Assembly: GCA_018336195.1 (NCBI GenBank)
Contig: JAGXQV010000142.1
Coordinates: 1 to 64,000 of the forward strand
Direction of reading: 5' to 3'
Origin: Sulfuricella sp.
GTDB lineage: Bacteria > Pseudomonadota > Gammaproteobacteria > Burkholderiales > Sulfuricellaceae
Length of the DNA stretch: 64,000 nt
Part shown: positions 45,959 through 54,745 of the stretch, piece by piece
Numbering within the stretch: the stretch's first letter is position 1
How the letters are laid out: each line of letters opens with the position of its first letter
Notes under the pieces: generated by a model
The model's input: only the letters and a program-made list of their open reading frames with translations
Databases searched by the model: none
What the model was told of the DNA's origin: nothing
Made by a program: the position numbers and the translations under genes

Positions 45959-46122
45959 CTAAGCCGGACGAGCCGGAACCAAACAAGGTGATGAGTAATG
46001 AGTGATGGGGAATGGGAGGGTGTTTTCATCAGCCATTCCTCATCACCCATCATCGCGGAATTCAATTCAAACCGAATTGGTGTCATATTTTGACATCACT
46101 TGGCTGATAAGAGACTAAATAG
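45959..46122. repeat. Dispersed repeat, family A, copy 1
   Basis: A ~160-bp element that begins CCTAAGCCGGACGAGCCGGA. It contains an internal palindrome of ATGAGTGATGGGGAATGGG and CCATTCCTCATCACCC. It ends with TGTCATATTTTGACATCAC and GAGACTAA. The order and spacing match the copy at 60113-60270. It fills the gap between the convergent BTAD-receiver and hybrid-kinase genes. Confidence 0.7.
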
Positions 46123-46138
46123 CCTTTCAGACGTGAGC

Positions 46139-48271
46139 CTATTTGCCACGGCTATTTCGCGCCGATTTCTCCAGCAAGGATTTTATCCGGGTATTGAGTT
46201 CGTCCGGGTTTACCGGTTTGTGCAGCAGTTCGAAGCCGCTGGCATTGGCTTCGCGCAGGCGGGCCGGCAGGGTGTCGCCGCTGACTAGAATGCCGGGGAT
46301 GGAATCCCCCAGTTGCGCCCGGATCATGCCGATGGCGGCAATCCCGGTCTGGTTGTTGCGCAGGCGGTAGTCGGCCACGATCAGGTCGGGGGCGTAGCCG
46401 CCGATCAATTGCAATGCTTCCTCGGCGCTTTCCGCCGTCACCGGGCGATACCCCCGGCTTTCCAGCGACATCGCCGTGCCGTGCAGGATAACCGGGTCGT
46501 CGTCGATGACGAGGATGACGGACGGGCAGGCCGGTGCGGCGAATTCTCGCGGCGCGACAGGCAGGGCGGGCGATTCCAGGATTAGCGGAACGGTCACCTC
46601 GAACATCGAGCCGGCACCGAAGCGCGAGCGCACCTTGATGGCGTGCTCCAACAGTCCGGCGATCCGCTCCACGATGGATAACCCCAGCCCCAACCCTTGG
46701 TGGCGATCCCGTTCGGCATTGTCCACCTGATAGTATTCCTGGAATATTTTTTCCTGCTCGTCCTGCGGGATGCCTTTACCGGTATCCCACACCTGTATGG
46801 ACAGATGCTCGCCACGCACCCGGCAACCCAGCAATATGCCGCCGTGGCGGGTATGGTGATAGGCATTGCTCAGCAGGTTGCGAAGTATCTCCATGAGCAG
46901 GGTCGGGTCGGTATAAATGTTTCTATTCGCGCACCTGATCCGGAAAAACAGGTGCTTGGCTTCGATCTGTACCCTGAATTCGCCTTCCAGGCGCTGCAGT
47001 AGGGCATCTACCGACACCGCCTGTTTTTGCGGGGTGATGATGCCGGCGTCGAGTTTGGAGATGTCCAGCAGGGTGTCGAGCATCTCCTTCAGCGCCTGGG
47101 TGGATGCCTCGATCGGCTTGATGATTTTCATGTTGCTTTCATTGCCGAAACGCCTTTTCAGCACGTCGACCAGTAACGCCAGCGCGTGTAGCGGCTGGCG
47201 CAGGTCGTGGCTGGCCGCGGCGAGAAAGCGGCTTTTGGCGACGTTGGCGGTTTCCGCCGATTCCTTGGCGACGCGCAACGCCTCGCTGGACGCCACCAAT
47301 AGCCTTTGGCGACGTTGCGCCACCCGTGCCAGAAACAGCATGACAGCGGCGGTAAACAGGAAGATCAGGGTGTGGATGACCAGGTTGCGTCGCCAATTGG
47401 CAAGCACCTCGTCCTGGCTCCGCGAGAGGATGACGTTTAAACCGCTATTTTCGATGGCGCGCGTGACGAACAGGCGCGTTTTGCCGTCTTGGGCGGAAGG
47501 GCCGATGTGGCGGGTTATCGGCGTATCCGCCTGAAGATGTTCCCGCAATACCTGGCTTTCCTTGAGCACGTTTCTGCCGAAGAATTTTTCCGGTTCATAG
47601 CGGCGGTAAATCAGGTCGCCAAAGCGGTTGATCAGTACCGAAACGCTGCCCGAATCGCCGGGATTGACGGGCTGCAATACCTTGACGAAGAAATTGTAGT
47701 CGATGACGGCGCCGACCACCCCGTCGAAATCCCCGTCGTCATCGTCGGCGATAACCTGGGTGAGCGTTACGGCGATGGTGCCGAGCAGGGATTTGTCGGG
47801 GCGCGAAATATACATTTCCACCGGGCGCGCCGGGGTGTTGTGGGCAGTGAAAAGCGTCATGCTGGAAACGTTGAGTCCGAGCAGTGCGGGAGCCGTGGCG
47901 GAAATCACCCGCCCATCGGCATCGGCGACGAACAATGCACTGAATTCAGGATGATCGCGGTGGTGGCCAGCGAGGCTGGCGTCGAATTCCCGGTTGGATT
48001 CACCATCGCTTTCCAGGTACTCGGTGGCGATCTTGTCGAGCACGTGTCCGGCCTCGCGCAAGGCGCCGACGATCTGCACGTCGGCATAACGGGCATGGGC
48101 TTCGAGGAGACGGTATTCGGCTTCGTGGGTCTGCTGGTATTTGTCGTAGGCGACCCAGGCCAGCGTGGGGCCGACGATCAGCAGGACGGCAAGCGGAACG
48201 ATCCAGATCGAGGCAAAAAACTGCTTGGGCAGGGTGTGGTAAAAAAACCGCTCGAAAAGGGGTGGGGTCAT
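46139..48271 (-). CDS. Hybrid sensor histidine kinase/response regulator with periplasmic Cache-like sensor
   Basis: A 710-residue membrane kinase. Membrane segment 1 (about 21-42) and segment 2 (about 303-322) bracket a ~260-residue double-Cache-like sensor region with FSALFVADADGRVISATAPA. The kinase core has the phospho-accepting H355 in ASHDLRQPLHALAL, an N-box (LRNLLSNAYHHTRHGG) and the G-box (VWDTGKGIPQDEQEKIFQEY). The C-terminal receiver carries D634 in IVADYRLRNN. The SHDLRQPLHAL H-box subgroup often feeds LuxR/NarL-type regulators. The convergent BTAD-receiver gene is the nearest candidate. Confidence 0.9.
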   Translation of the reverse strand: MTPPLFERFFYHTLPKQFFASIWIVPLAVLLIVGPTLAWVAYDKYQQTHEAEYRLLEAHARYADVQIVGALREAGHVLDKIATEYLESDGESNREFDASLAGHHRDHPEFSALFVADADGRVISATAPALLGLNVSSMTLFTAHNTPARPVEMYISRPDKSLLGTIAVTLTQVIADDDDGDFDGVVGAVIDYNFFVKVLQPVNPGDSGSVSVLINRFGDLIYRRYEPEKFFGRNVLKESQVLREHLQADTPITRHIGPSAQDGKTRLFVTRAIENSGLNVILSRSQDEVLANWRRNLVIHTLIFLFTAAVMLFLARVAQRRQRLLVASSEALRVAKESAETANVAKSRFLAAASHDLRQPLHALALLVDVLKRRFGNESNMKIIKPIEASTQALKEMLDTLLDISKLDAGIITPQKQAVSVDALLQRLEGEFRVQIEAKHLFFRIRCANRNIYTDPTLLMEILRNLLSNAYHHTRHGGILLGCRVRGEHLSIQVWDTGKGIPQDEQEKIFQEYYQVDNAERDRHQGLGLGLSIVERIAGLLEHAIKVRSRFGAGSMFEVTVPLILESPALPVAPREFAAPACPSVILVIDDDPVILHGTAMSLESRGYRPVTAESAEEALQLIGGYAPDLIVADYRLRNNQTGIAAIGMIRAQLGDSIPGILVSGDTLPARLREANASGFELLHKPVNPDELNTRIKSLLEKSARNSRGK

Positions 48272-48290
48272 CCCCTAAACCTCAGTTTAA

Positions 48291-48405
48291 CCGCCAAGAC
48301 GCCAAGGAAATCATTTGGTTGTTCTGGCATATCTCCAACCCGACGGGTGACTGACGATTGCCAAGCAATCCTTTGTTCTTTCTGGAGTGCTTGGCGTCTT
48401 GGCGG
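48291..48405. repeat. Inverted repeat flanking the hybrid-kinase promoter region
   Basis: CCGCCAAGACGCCAAG (48291-48306) is perfectly inverted as CTTGGCGTCTTGGCGG (48390-48405) around an 83-base spacer. Such CCGCCAAGACGCCAAGG-type repeats are dispersed in many proteobacterial genomes. It lies directly upstream of the hybrid-kinase gene. Confidence 0.65.
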
Positions 48406-48417
48406 CGCTAACTGTGT

Positions 48418-48801
48418 TTAGTTAAAAACAAAAACGTAAACGGAAGAAAGGTAGCCACTGCTATCGAACGTGGAAATTACATATGAGTAGTTTCCCCCAA
48501 AAGTTTGATTTAACGCCGATGACGACGAGGTGCAAGCATTTACGCCAGAAGATATGTAGATACACCCCAACTGCGATTCAACCAAGTTACGGAATGCAGC
48601 GACGGATGTATATGCCAAAGTGGGCAAAGTTTGTACTGGGGTACATTGAAACGTCACGCCATTCCCAAGTCGAGAGCATACCTGCAAATTGGGCGCGTCG
48701 GCGGCGGCAAAAGAGCCGACTTGTTTATTGTTCTTGGCGTCAGCGGAAAATGCATTGAAAGATAAAAGGATCAAGGCCAGGAAAATCGCAATTTTTTTCA
48801 T
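48418..48801 (-). CDS. Secreted hypothetical protein, 127 aa
   Basis: An exported protein with signal peptide MKKIAIFLALILLSFNAFSA. The mature part has three cysteines (LQVCSRLG, FQCTPVQ, LGCIYISSGVNAC adds a fourth) and a C-terminus rich in Ser, Tyr and Val (SYVISTFDSSGYLSSVYVFV). The family is unknown. The gene is visibly richer in A and T than its neighbours, which may mean recent acquisition. It adds to a run of small secreted proteins in this region. Confidence 0.65.
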   Translation of the reverse strand: MKKIAIFLALILLSFNAFSADAKNNKQVGSFAAADAPNLQVCSRLGNGVTFQCTPVQTLPTLAYTSVAAFRNLVESQLGCIYISSGVNACTSSSSALNQTFGGNYSYVISTFDSSGYLSSVYVFVFN

Positions 48802-49059
48802 AATCTAAAATTAACCTCTATTTGATGAAAAATTCAAAACCCGATTAGCCCCCAAGCTCAGCAACATAACTCTGAAATGACTTATTTGCCGGGCATTGCC
48901 GCGAGATTCCAGCACTATTCCGAGAATAGCGCTGGAGCCCCGTCCAGTAAGGACTTCCCACATTTCTGCTGAGGTATGGGACTAAACAACCTGATTTTTA
49001 GGTTGAATATGATTGACCCGGGGTGGTTGCCCGCGGCCGAGCCTTAAGTCAACAAGCGA
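48802..49059. other. 258-base intergenic region with a hairpin
   Basis: It separates two small secreted-protein genes. An 11-base stem with one mismatch, CCAGCACTATT/AATAGCGCTGG, lies at 48909-48935 and could end or stabilise the upstream minus-strand transcript. No gene was seen. Confidence 0.4.
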
Positions 49060-49419
49060 TCAATCGCACTCCGCCGTCACGATTTTGCAGCTCTTGTCGC
49101 TGCAACTGTCGAGCGCGTTGTCGATGGCGATTTGCTTGGTTTTCCCGGTGCCGTAACCCGAATAGTTCTTCGAGCTGGCATAGGCGCCGCACTTGGTGAA
49201 CCATACGCCGATCTTGCAGTTGGCATTTCCGGATTTCTTGCAGCCTTGCAAGGCTGCTTTTTTCGCCGCCGCTTCCGAGTTTTCACCGGTAACCACGTAA
49301 TATCCGACGTCGCTGGCCTTATCCCCTTCGTCGTCGTCTACCGCAATCGCGCCGACGGCAAATACGCTTAAAGGTGCAATCAAGGCCAGGCAAAGGGCCA
49401 ATCCCAGGATTTTTTTCAT
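49060..49419 (-). CDS. Small secreted cysteine-rich protein, DUF4189-like, paralogue 2
   Basis: A 119-residue exported protein, signal peptide MKKILGLALCLALIAPLSVF. The mature part (DDDEGDKASDVGYYVVTGEN, ALQGCKKSGNANCKIGVWFT, CSDKSCKIVTAEC) aligns along its length with the protein at 44160-44516, with cysteines conserved. It is therefore a paralogue separated by about 5 kb. A GAGGAACTGCTCA stretch precedes the ATG. The function is unknown. Confidence 0.75.
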   Translation of the reverse strand: MKKILGLALCLALIAPLSVFAVGAIAVDDDEGDKASDVGYYVVTGENSEAAAKKAALQGCKKSGNANCKIGVWFTKCGAYASSKNYSGYGTGKTKQIAIDNALDSCSDKSCKIVTAECD

Positions 49420-49487
49420 TGAGCAGTTCCTCTCGTTCGGTTTAATGTAATGCATTGATCTTTAAGAAATGAATCGCGCTGTCGAGG

Positions 49488-49805
49488 TCAGTCCGTCCAG
49501 TTCGAATGTTTTTCGCAAATCTTGTTAACTTTCTTACCTTTATCCGATTCGGAGAATTTCGCCAGATTTCCCCTGAAGTCATCGGGCGTTTCGTTCCACA
49601 TGCATTCGCAAAATGCGACGACCTTGGATTGGCCGGGGACGGGGCTTTTCGCGTTGCCGCCTTCGTAGTTCTTGTTCGCGTAAGTGACGCACTGTTTGAA
49701 CTGAGCGTCGCCCGGGGGGACATCGTTGTAACCGCCGGCAGCCGCAGCGACCTTCACGGTACCAAGCAAAGCCAGGGCCGCAACGGCGAGGAGGGTTTTG
49801 TTCAT
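49488..49805 (-). CDS. Secreted hypothetical protein, 105 aa
   Basis: Signal peptide MNKTLLAVAALALLGTVKVA (cleavage near AAA) is followed by a mature part with four cysteines (FKQCVTYANKN, AFCECMWNE, NKICEKHSN). It is hydrophilic and Lys/Asp-rich at the C-terminus. A GGAAATGCTCA stretch precedes the ATG. It is another member of the cluster of small exported, cysteine-containing proteins but is not similar in sequence to the DUF4189-like pair. Confidence 0.65.
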   Translation of the reverse strand: MNKTLLAVAALALLGTVKVAAAAGGYNDVPPGDAQFKQCVTYANKNYEGGNAKSPVPGQSKVVAFCECMWNETPDDFRGNLAKFSESDKGKKVNKICEKHSNWTD

Positions 49806-49942
49806 TGAGCATTTCCTTTCATCAGGTTAAACCCCACAAAAAGACGACATTTGTCAAAATGCTGTGAGGTGGGCCGATTATAGGTGAGCAGCATGTCTTG
49901 CCCGTGTCCTGCCTTTCTCAATGGGAACAAGCGGTTGTTTCG

Positions 49943-51607
49943 CTATTGGGCGGCTTGTGTATGGTCGCGGTTCAACGCGGAAAGCAAAGCCTTCAGCGAC
50001 GCGCTCACCGTGTCGTGATCCACCGCCGCACCGGCGATGCGTTGCCCGTCGAGGTTGATCTGCACATAAGCGATTGCTTCGGCGTCGGTGCCGGCGCCGA
50101 TGGCATGTTCGCTGTAATCCACCACGTTGACCTGCTGGCCGCTATGGCGCATCCAGGCGTCGACGAAGGCCGACAGCGCGCCTTCTCCCGCGCCGTGCAA
50201 CTCGTGAGCCACACCGTTCTCGACGATGTGAGCGACGATGACGTCGCGACCGCCATCGCGATCCAAGCGATAGCCTTGCAGCGCCACCGGTTCGCGGTCC
50301 ACCACGAAATGCTGCATGAACAGCGCATGGATGGTGGCGCTGTCGATTTCGCCACGGCGCGCCTCGCTGGCTTTCTGCACCGCCTGGGCCAGTTCCACCT
50401 GCATCCAGCGCGGCAGGTTCAAACCGTAATCGCGCGCCAGCACGAACGCCACGCCGCCCTTGCCCGACTGGCTGTTGATGCGGATCACCGCCTGGTAATC
50501 GCGCCCCAGATCCTTGGGGTCGATGGGCAGATAAGCCACCTGCCACGGCTCGTCCGGCTGCTGTTGGCGCAGGCACTTGTTGATGGCGTCTTGGTGGCTC
50601 CCCGAGAAGGCGGTGTACACCAGTTCGCCGATCCACGGATGACGCGGGTGCACAGGGATCCCGGTGCATTCGGCTACCACCTGGATGATCTCGTCGGGGT
50701 TGGAAAGATCGAGTTGCGGATCAACGCCCTGGCTGTAGAGATTCATCGCCATGGTAACGATGTCCATGTTGCCGGTGCGCTCGCCGTTGCCGAGCAACGT
50801 GCCTTCCACCCGGTCGGCGCCGGCCAGCAACGCCAACTCCGCCGCTGCCACCGCGCACCCCCGGTCGTTGTGGGTATGCACCGAGATCACGATGCTGTCG
50901 CGGCGGCTGATGTGGGTGGCGAAATATTCCACTTGGTCGGCAAAGAAATTCGGCGAGGCGACCTCCACGGTGGTCGGCAGATTGATGATGCAGGGGTGTT
51001 GCGGCGTCGGCTGCCACACGTCGAGCACCGCCTCACAGACCGTCACCGCGTAGTCAGGCTCGGTGCTGGTGAAACTTTCGGGCGTGTATTCGAACACCCA
51101 CTCGGTGTTCGGATGCCTGGCCGCTTCGCGCTTGACCCACTCGGCGCCGCGCCGGGCAATGGCGGTAATGCCCTCGCGATCCAGGCCGAACACCCGCTCG
51201 CGCTGCACCGTGGAAGTGGAATTGTAGACGTGCATCACCGCCCGCTTTGCCCCGCGCAACGCCTCGAAAGAACGCACGATCAAATCCTCGCGCGCCTGCA
51301 CCAAAACCTGCACCGTCACGTCGGCGGGAACCTGGTCTTCCTCAATCAGCCAGCGCACGAAATCGTAATCCGGCTGGCTGGCGGCGGGAAAGCCCACCTC
51401 GATCTCCTTGAAACCGAGCTTGACCAGCAACGTCCACAGGCGGCGCTTTTGCTCCACGCTCATCGGTTCGAGCAAGGCCTGGTTGCCGTCGCGGAGGTCG
51501 ACGCTGACCCAGCGCGGGGCTTGCGTGGTGCTGCGATCCGGCCACTGGCGTTGGCGGATGGGGGTGGCCGGGGCGGGGCGGTACTTGCTGTGGTCAAACG
51601 CTTTCAT
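49943..51607 (-). CDS. leuA: 2-isopropylmalate synthase
   Basis: A 554-residue enzyme for the first committed step of leucine synthesis (acetyl-CoA plus 2-ketoisovalerate). The TIM barrel has [30 protein letters not shown], the metal site [20 protein letters not shown] and [14 protein letters not shown]. The C-terminal allosteric LeuA domain (about 430-554) holds [10 protein letters not shown]. The [18 protein letters not shown] start is typical of the longer class shared with actinobacteria and yeast. It is divergent from an Lrp-family regulator. Confidence 0.95.
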   Translation of the reverse strand: MKAFDHSKYRPAPATPIRQRQWPDRSTTQAPRWVSVDLRDGNQALLEPMSVEQKRRLWTLLVKLGFKEIEVGFPAASQPDYDFVRWLIEEDQVPADVTVQVLVQAREDLIVRSFEALRGAKRAVMHVYNSTSTVQRERVFGLDREGITAIARRGAEWVKREAARHPNTEWVFEYTPESFTSTEPDYAVTVCEAVLDVWQPTPQHPCIINLPTTVEVASPNFFADQVEYFATHISRRDSIVISVHTHNDRGCAVAAAELALLAGADRVEGTLLGNGERTGNMDIVTMAMNLYSQGVDPQLDLSNPDEIIQVVAECTGIPVHPRHPWIGELVYTAFSGSHQDAINKCLRQQQPDEPWQVAYLPIDPKDLGRDYQAVIRINSQSGKGGVAFVLARDYGLNLPRWMQVELAQAVQKASEARRGEIDSATIHALFMQHFVVDREPVALQGYRLDRDGGRDVIVAHIVENGVAHELHGAGEGALSAFVDAWMRHSGQQVNVVDYSEHAIGAGTDAEAIAYVQINLDGQRIAGAAVDHDTVSASLKALLSALNRDHTQAAQ

Positions 51608-51850
51608 GATGGTCTCCGTGGTTGCTGGTCTATTCGATTGCCTATCCTGGTGGGACAGTTGTGGAAGGGCATTGCCGGGTAAGCGATGCGCCGGATTTTG
51701 TCGTTGGTAACGGTAGAGACAGAATAAGGCAAATGGTGAAGCAGATGATTGCGAATGCAGTCACAAAATACCGGTGGTGCGCAACGTTATTGCCGACTTT
51801 TTGGAATTCAAAGCATAATAGCTCTTTGAATATCGCTACCAGGCAAAATC
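51608..51850. promoter_or_regulatory. Divergent leuA/lrp regulatory region
   Basis: A 243-base gap between leuA and the Lrp-type gene. On the plus strand TTGCCG (51790-51795) and CATAAT (51814-51819), 18 bases apart, form a possible sigma-70 promoter for the regulator. No leader peptide rich in leucine codons was seen. Confidence 0.35.
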
Positions 51851-52312
51851 ATGGAACTCGACCGTTACGATCAGCACATCCTCGAAGTGCTGCAAGAAGA
51901 AGGACGCATCAGCAACCAGGAGCTGGCCGACCGCATCGGACTCTCGCCCTCGCCATGTCTGCGCCGGGTTCGCACCCTCGAAGAATCCGGGCTGATCGCC
52001 GGCTACCGGGCCTTGCTGGACGCCAAGAAACTCGGCTACGCGCTGATGGCGTTGATCCATATTTCCATGGATCGCCATACCCCCGAGCGCTTCACCAATT
52101 TCGAGACAAAAATCGCCGAATTGCCTGAAGTGCTGGAGTGTCTGTTGGTAACCGGGCAGGATGCCGACTACCAGCTCAAGGTGGTGGTGCGCGACATGGA
52201 CGCCTACCAGGAATTGCTGCTCAACCGCATCACCCGCATCGAAGGCGTCTCCGGCGTGCATTCCAGTTTCGTGTTGCGGCGGGTGGTGGACAAGACGGCC
52301 TTGCCGGTCTGA
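51851..52312 (+). CDS. Lrp/AsnC family transcriptional regulator
   Basis: A 153-residue regulator. It has a winged helix-turn-helix start (DRYDQHILEVLQEEGRISNQ, LADRIGLSPSPCLRRVRTLE) followed by an RAM/AsnC ligand-binding domain (ISMDRHTPERF, CLLVTGQDADYQLKVVVRDM). It is of Lrp length and binds amino-acid effectors. Divergent placement next to leuA suggests it controls branched-chain amino-acid synthesis. Confidence 0.93.
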   Translation: MELDRYDQHILEVLQEEGRISNQELADRIGLSPSPCLRRVRTLEESGLIAGYRALLDAKKLGYALMALIHISMDRHTPERFTNFETKIAELPEVLECLLVTGQDADYQLKVVVRDMDAYQELLLNRITRIEGVSGVHSSFVLRRVVDKTALPV

Positions 52313-52337
52313 GTAGAGAGGAAAAGCCGCCCGAGGA

Positions 52338-52638
52338 TCAACGGCTACGTGCGCGGCCTTCCCAATAGCCGGGCGGCGCTTATGGTGTGAAACGGCGAAA
52401 ATGATTATTCCCTCCGCTTCGGGGCGGTAGACTATCGAAAAAGGGAAATTCTTGAGGAAAACCCGCCGGGTATTGGCGGTAGCCGGGGACCGGCGAAGGG
52501 AAAGGCCAGCGCCCTGGCAGCGGCATTTTCTACAGCGACCACAAAGCGCGCCCCCAGGTCGGACTGTATTTCGTTGTAGCAGGCGACCTCGTCAAGAAAT
52601 TCCTGACGTGCCTCCGCTACAAAACGTGCATGTCTCAC
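52338..52638 (-). pseudogene. RelE/ParE-family toxin, frameshifted
   Basis: The start (ATG 52638, MRHARFVAEARQEFLDEVAC) and NAAARALAFPFAGPR match a RelE/ParE toxin. The reading frame then runs off to a stop at 52432. In the next frame the family C-terminal core continues (RRVFLKNFPFSIVYRPEAEG, FAVSHHKRR). In the third frame the usual end, GYWEGRARSR, finishes at 52338. Two single-base deletions, near 52475-52505 and 52366-52380, would explain this. The toxin is probably inactive. The antitoxin gene just upstream is intact and overlaps the start by four bases. Confidence 0.75.
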
Positions 52639-52865
52639 CGTATCGCTCGTCTCGCCTCGGCAAATACATCTTCTGCTGGGAAAGATTGCCGCTCGCCCTT
52701 ATCGAAAGCGGCAACGCGGTTTTCAATTTCCTGTTCCCATTCCGCCTTGATTTCCGCTAGCGAAGTGTCGTGCAGCGATTCAAGCAAAACCTCGGCAAGA
52801 TGAGCACGCTCGTCAGGCGGAAGCGTGCAGGCTTGTTGTTCCAGCTCGGCCAATAAAGCGGACAT
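52635..52865 (-). CDS. Addiction-module antitoxin
   Basis: A 76-residue acidic protein of the putative addiction-module component family: MSALLAELEQQACTLPPDER, AHLAEVLLESL and SFPAEDVFAEARRAIR. These partner RelE/ParE toxins. Its stop overlaps the toxin start as ATGA. GGAGCGCTCACC precedes the start. TATAAT is present on the minus strand at 52895-52900. The gene is intact although the toxin is not. Confidence 0.8.
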   Translation of the reverse strand: MSALLAELEQQACTLPPDERAHLAEVLLESLHDTSLAEIKAEWEQEIENRVAAFDKGERQSFPAEDVFAEARRAIR

Positions 52866-53000
52866 GGTGAGCGCTCCTTAATTGCGACGGAAGTATTATA
52901 ACCACAGAAAACGAACCTTCCCGCGCAGTGCCTGTATGCCGGATAACAGACCTCTCAAAAGCCACGTCCACCAAAGGTTTTCAGTCCGGGTAAACTGCAT

Positions 53001-53033
53001 CCTGGCGCTTGCCTGTATCGCTCAAGCGCCAGG
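53001..53033. promoter_or_regulatory. Strong hairpin upstream of the DUF2235 gene
   Basis: CCTGGCGCTTG (53001-53011) pairs perfectly with CAAGCGCCAGG (53023-53033). It lies 80 bases before the DUF2235 start with no T-tract. It could be an attenuator, a leader structure, or part of a dispersed repeat. The rest of the 247-base gap (52866-53112) shows no gene. Confidence 0.4.
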
Positions 53034-53112
53034 GAGAACGCTGCGCTGAAATGGCCGACTGTCTCCCGTTTCAAATCCGAAATCCGGCTTGAAAATTTAA
53101 CAGGAGGAAATC

Positions 53113-54654
53113 ATGCGTAATCTGGTCATTTGTTGCGACGGCACCTGGAACACCCCCGATCAGGAAGAAAACGGCGTTCCCACGCCAACCAACGTAGTAA
53201 AAATCCGCCATGCGGTAGACACCTCGGACGGCAGCCAACTCTGTTATTACCATCCCGGCGTCGGTGCCGACGGCGGGTTATTTTCCAGGGTGCTCGGCGG
53301 CGGAGCCGGCAAGGGGTTGAGCATGAACATCATGAGTGCCTACCGATGGCTTTGCGACAACCATCAGGCGGGGGACGACCGCCTGTTTCTGTTCGGATTC
53401 AGCCGGGGCGCCTACACCGTGCGCAGCCTGGGGGGATTCATCTCCAAATGCGGCATCCTCGACATGCACAACCTCGATGACAAAGACGCCTGGGCGCGGA
53501 TAGCAGTCGCTTATCAGGACGGCTATCGCAATAAAAAACCCGATTGGGCAGGCAAGTGGAACTTCAAGGTGCCCCCCGCCGAAGTGAAAATCCATTTCAT
53601 CGGCGTATGGGATACCGTGGGCGCACTGGGCATACCCGACGACATGGCGCTGCTCAACCTGCTCGACGACGCGAAGGATCACAACTTCCACGACACCGCA
53701 CTCGGTGCCAACGTCTCGTTCGCCCGCCACGCCCTGGCGCTCGACGAAAAACGCGAAGCCTTCACCCCTACGCTGTGGAACCCCGCCAGCTACCAGGGTC
53801 GTGATCCCAAATGCGTCAAACAACTCTGGTTCCCCGGCGTACACAGCGATGTGGGCGGCGGCTATCCCGAAACCGGGCTATCCGACGGCGCGCTCCAGTG
53901 GATGATGGACGAAGCCGCCCAGGCCGGCCTCAAATTTCTGCCCGGCGTCGCCGCACAAATAAACCCCAATCATCACGGCACCCTGCATGATTCCGCGACG
54001 GGGGCTTTCAAGATGATGCCCACCCTGCCGCGCAACGTCCCGCTGCTGGACATCTCCGCCGACATCCATCCCTCGGCGCAACGCCGTCACAGTGAAATCA
54101 ACCTCGCCCAAGGGCAATACCGTCCCACGCGGCGCTTGCTCAAAGTTGGCGACATGACCGAAATCGACATTTACGCCGCCCAACCGTGGAACGAAACCGG
54201 CCTGTATCTGGAAAAGGACGCCGAATACCAGCTCGAAGCCGGCGGCGAATGGCAGGACAGCAGCATCTCCTGCGGCCCGAACGGCAGCGACGGGGACGGC
54301 AAATTCCAGCTTGGTGAAGTCGCGCAAATGGCCGGATCGGTCATCGGCAAACTCGAAAAAATGTTCAAATCCGCCACCGGCAACCAAAGAGCGGACTTCA
54401 AGTTCACCAAGCGCGAGGAAGAAATGTCCTGGTTCGCCCTGATCGGCATGGTCGCCAACGGCGGCAATCTCGACGACAAAAAAGTGGTTCCCCACGACAC
54501 CTTCCAGATCGGCACGGGCATCACCATAGGCGGCGACAACGGCTCGGCCACCCTCAAAGGCTCCGGCTACCTGTACGCCTTCGCCAACGACGCCTGGCTC
54601 TTTTACGGCAATAACCGGGGCAGCGTCCGGCTCAAGGTGACGCGCACCAAATAA
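53113..54654 (+). CDS. DUF2235 alpha/beta-hydrolase with LecA-like C-terminal domain
   Basis: A 513-residue protein without a signal peptide. Residues 1-345 form a DUF2235 hydrolase: NLVICCDGTWNTPDQEENG, nucleophile elbow GFSRGAY (S97), VWDTVGALGIPDD and the GVHSDVGGGYPETGLSD segment. The family includes Tle1-type phospholipase effectors of type VI secretion. The C-terminus (about 355-513) resembles the PA-I galactophilic lectin LecA. NDAWLFYGNNRG places D493, N500 and N501 at the spacing of LecA calcium ligands D100, N107 and N108. GGAGGAA lies five bases before ATG. The ATPase gene at 54746 follows in the same direction. Confidence 0.82.
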   Translation: MRNLVICCDGTWNTPDQEENGVPTPTNVVKIRHAVDTSDGSQLCYYHPGVGADGGLFSRVLGGGAGKGLSMNIMSAYRWLCDNHQAGDDRLFLFGFSRGAYTVRSLGGFISKCGILDMHNLDDKDAWARIAVAYQDGYRNKKPDWAGKWNFKVPPAEVKIHFIGVWDTVGALGIPDDMALLNLLDDAKDHNFHDTALGANVSFARHALALDEKREAFTPTLWNPASYQGRDPKCVKQLWFPGVHSDVGGGYPETGLSDGALQWMMDEAAQAGLKFLPGVAAQINPNHHGTLHDSATGAFKMMPTLPRNVPLLDISADIHPSAQRRHSEINLAQGQYRPTRRLLKVGDMTEIDIYAAQPWNETGLYLEKDAEYQLEAGGEWQDSSISCGPNGSDGDGKFQLGEVAQMAGSVIGKLEKMFKSATGNQRADFKFTKREEEMSWFALIGMVANGGNLDDKKVVPHDTFQIGTGITIGGDNGSATLKGSGYLYAFANDAWLFYGNNRGSVRLKVTRTK

Positions 54655-54664
54655 AAAAACAGCC

Positions 54665-54704
54665 GCGCCCGTTTACCCGGAATCGCTCCTGGGCAAACGG
54701 GCGC
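54665..54704. terminator. Long GC-rich hairpin between the hydrolase and ATPase genes
   Basis: GCGCCCGTTTACCC and GGGCAAACGGGCGC form a 13-14 base stem. On the plus strand no T-tract follows. On the minus strand a T-tract (CTGTTTTTTTATT) does follow, so it is a better terminator for antisense transcripts. It may reduce, not prevent, read-through into the ATPase gene. Confidence 0.5.
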
Positions 54705-54745
54705 AGGCCGAAAACCACGCTTATTACCCCTCAAGGGAGGATCAC

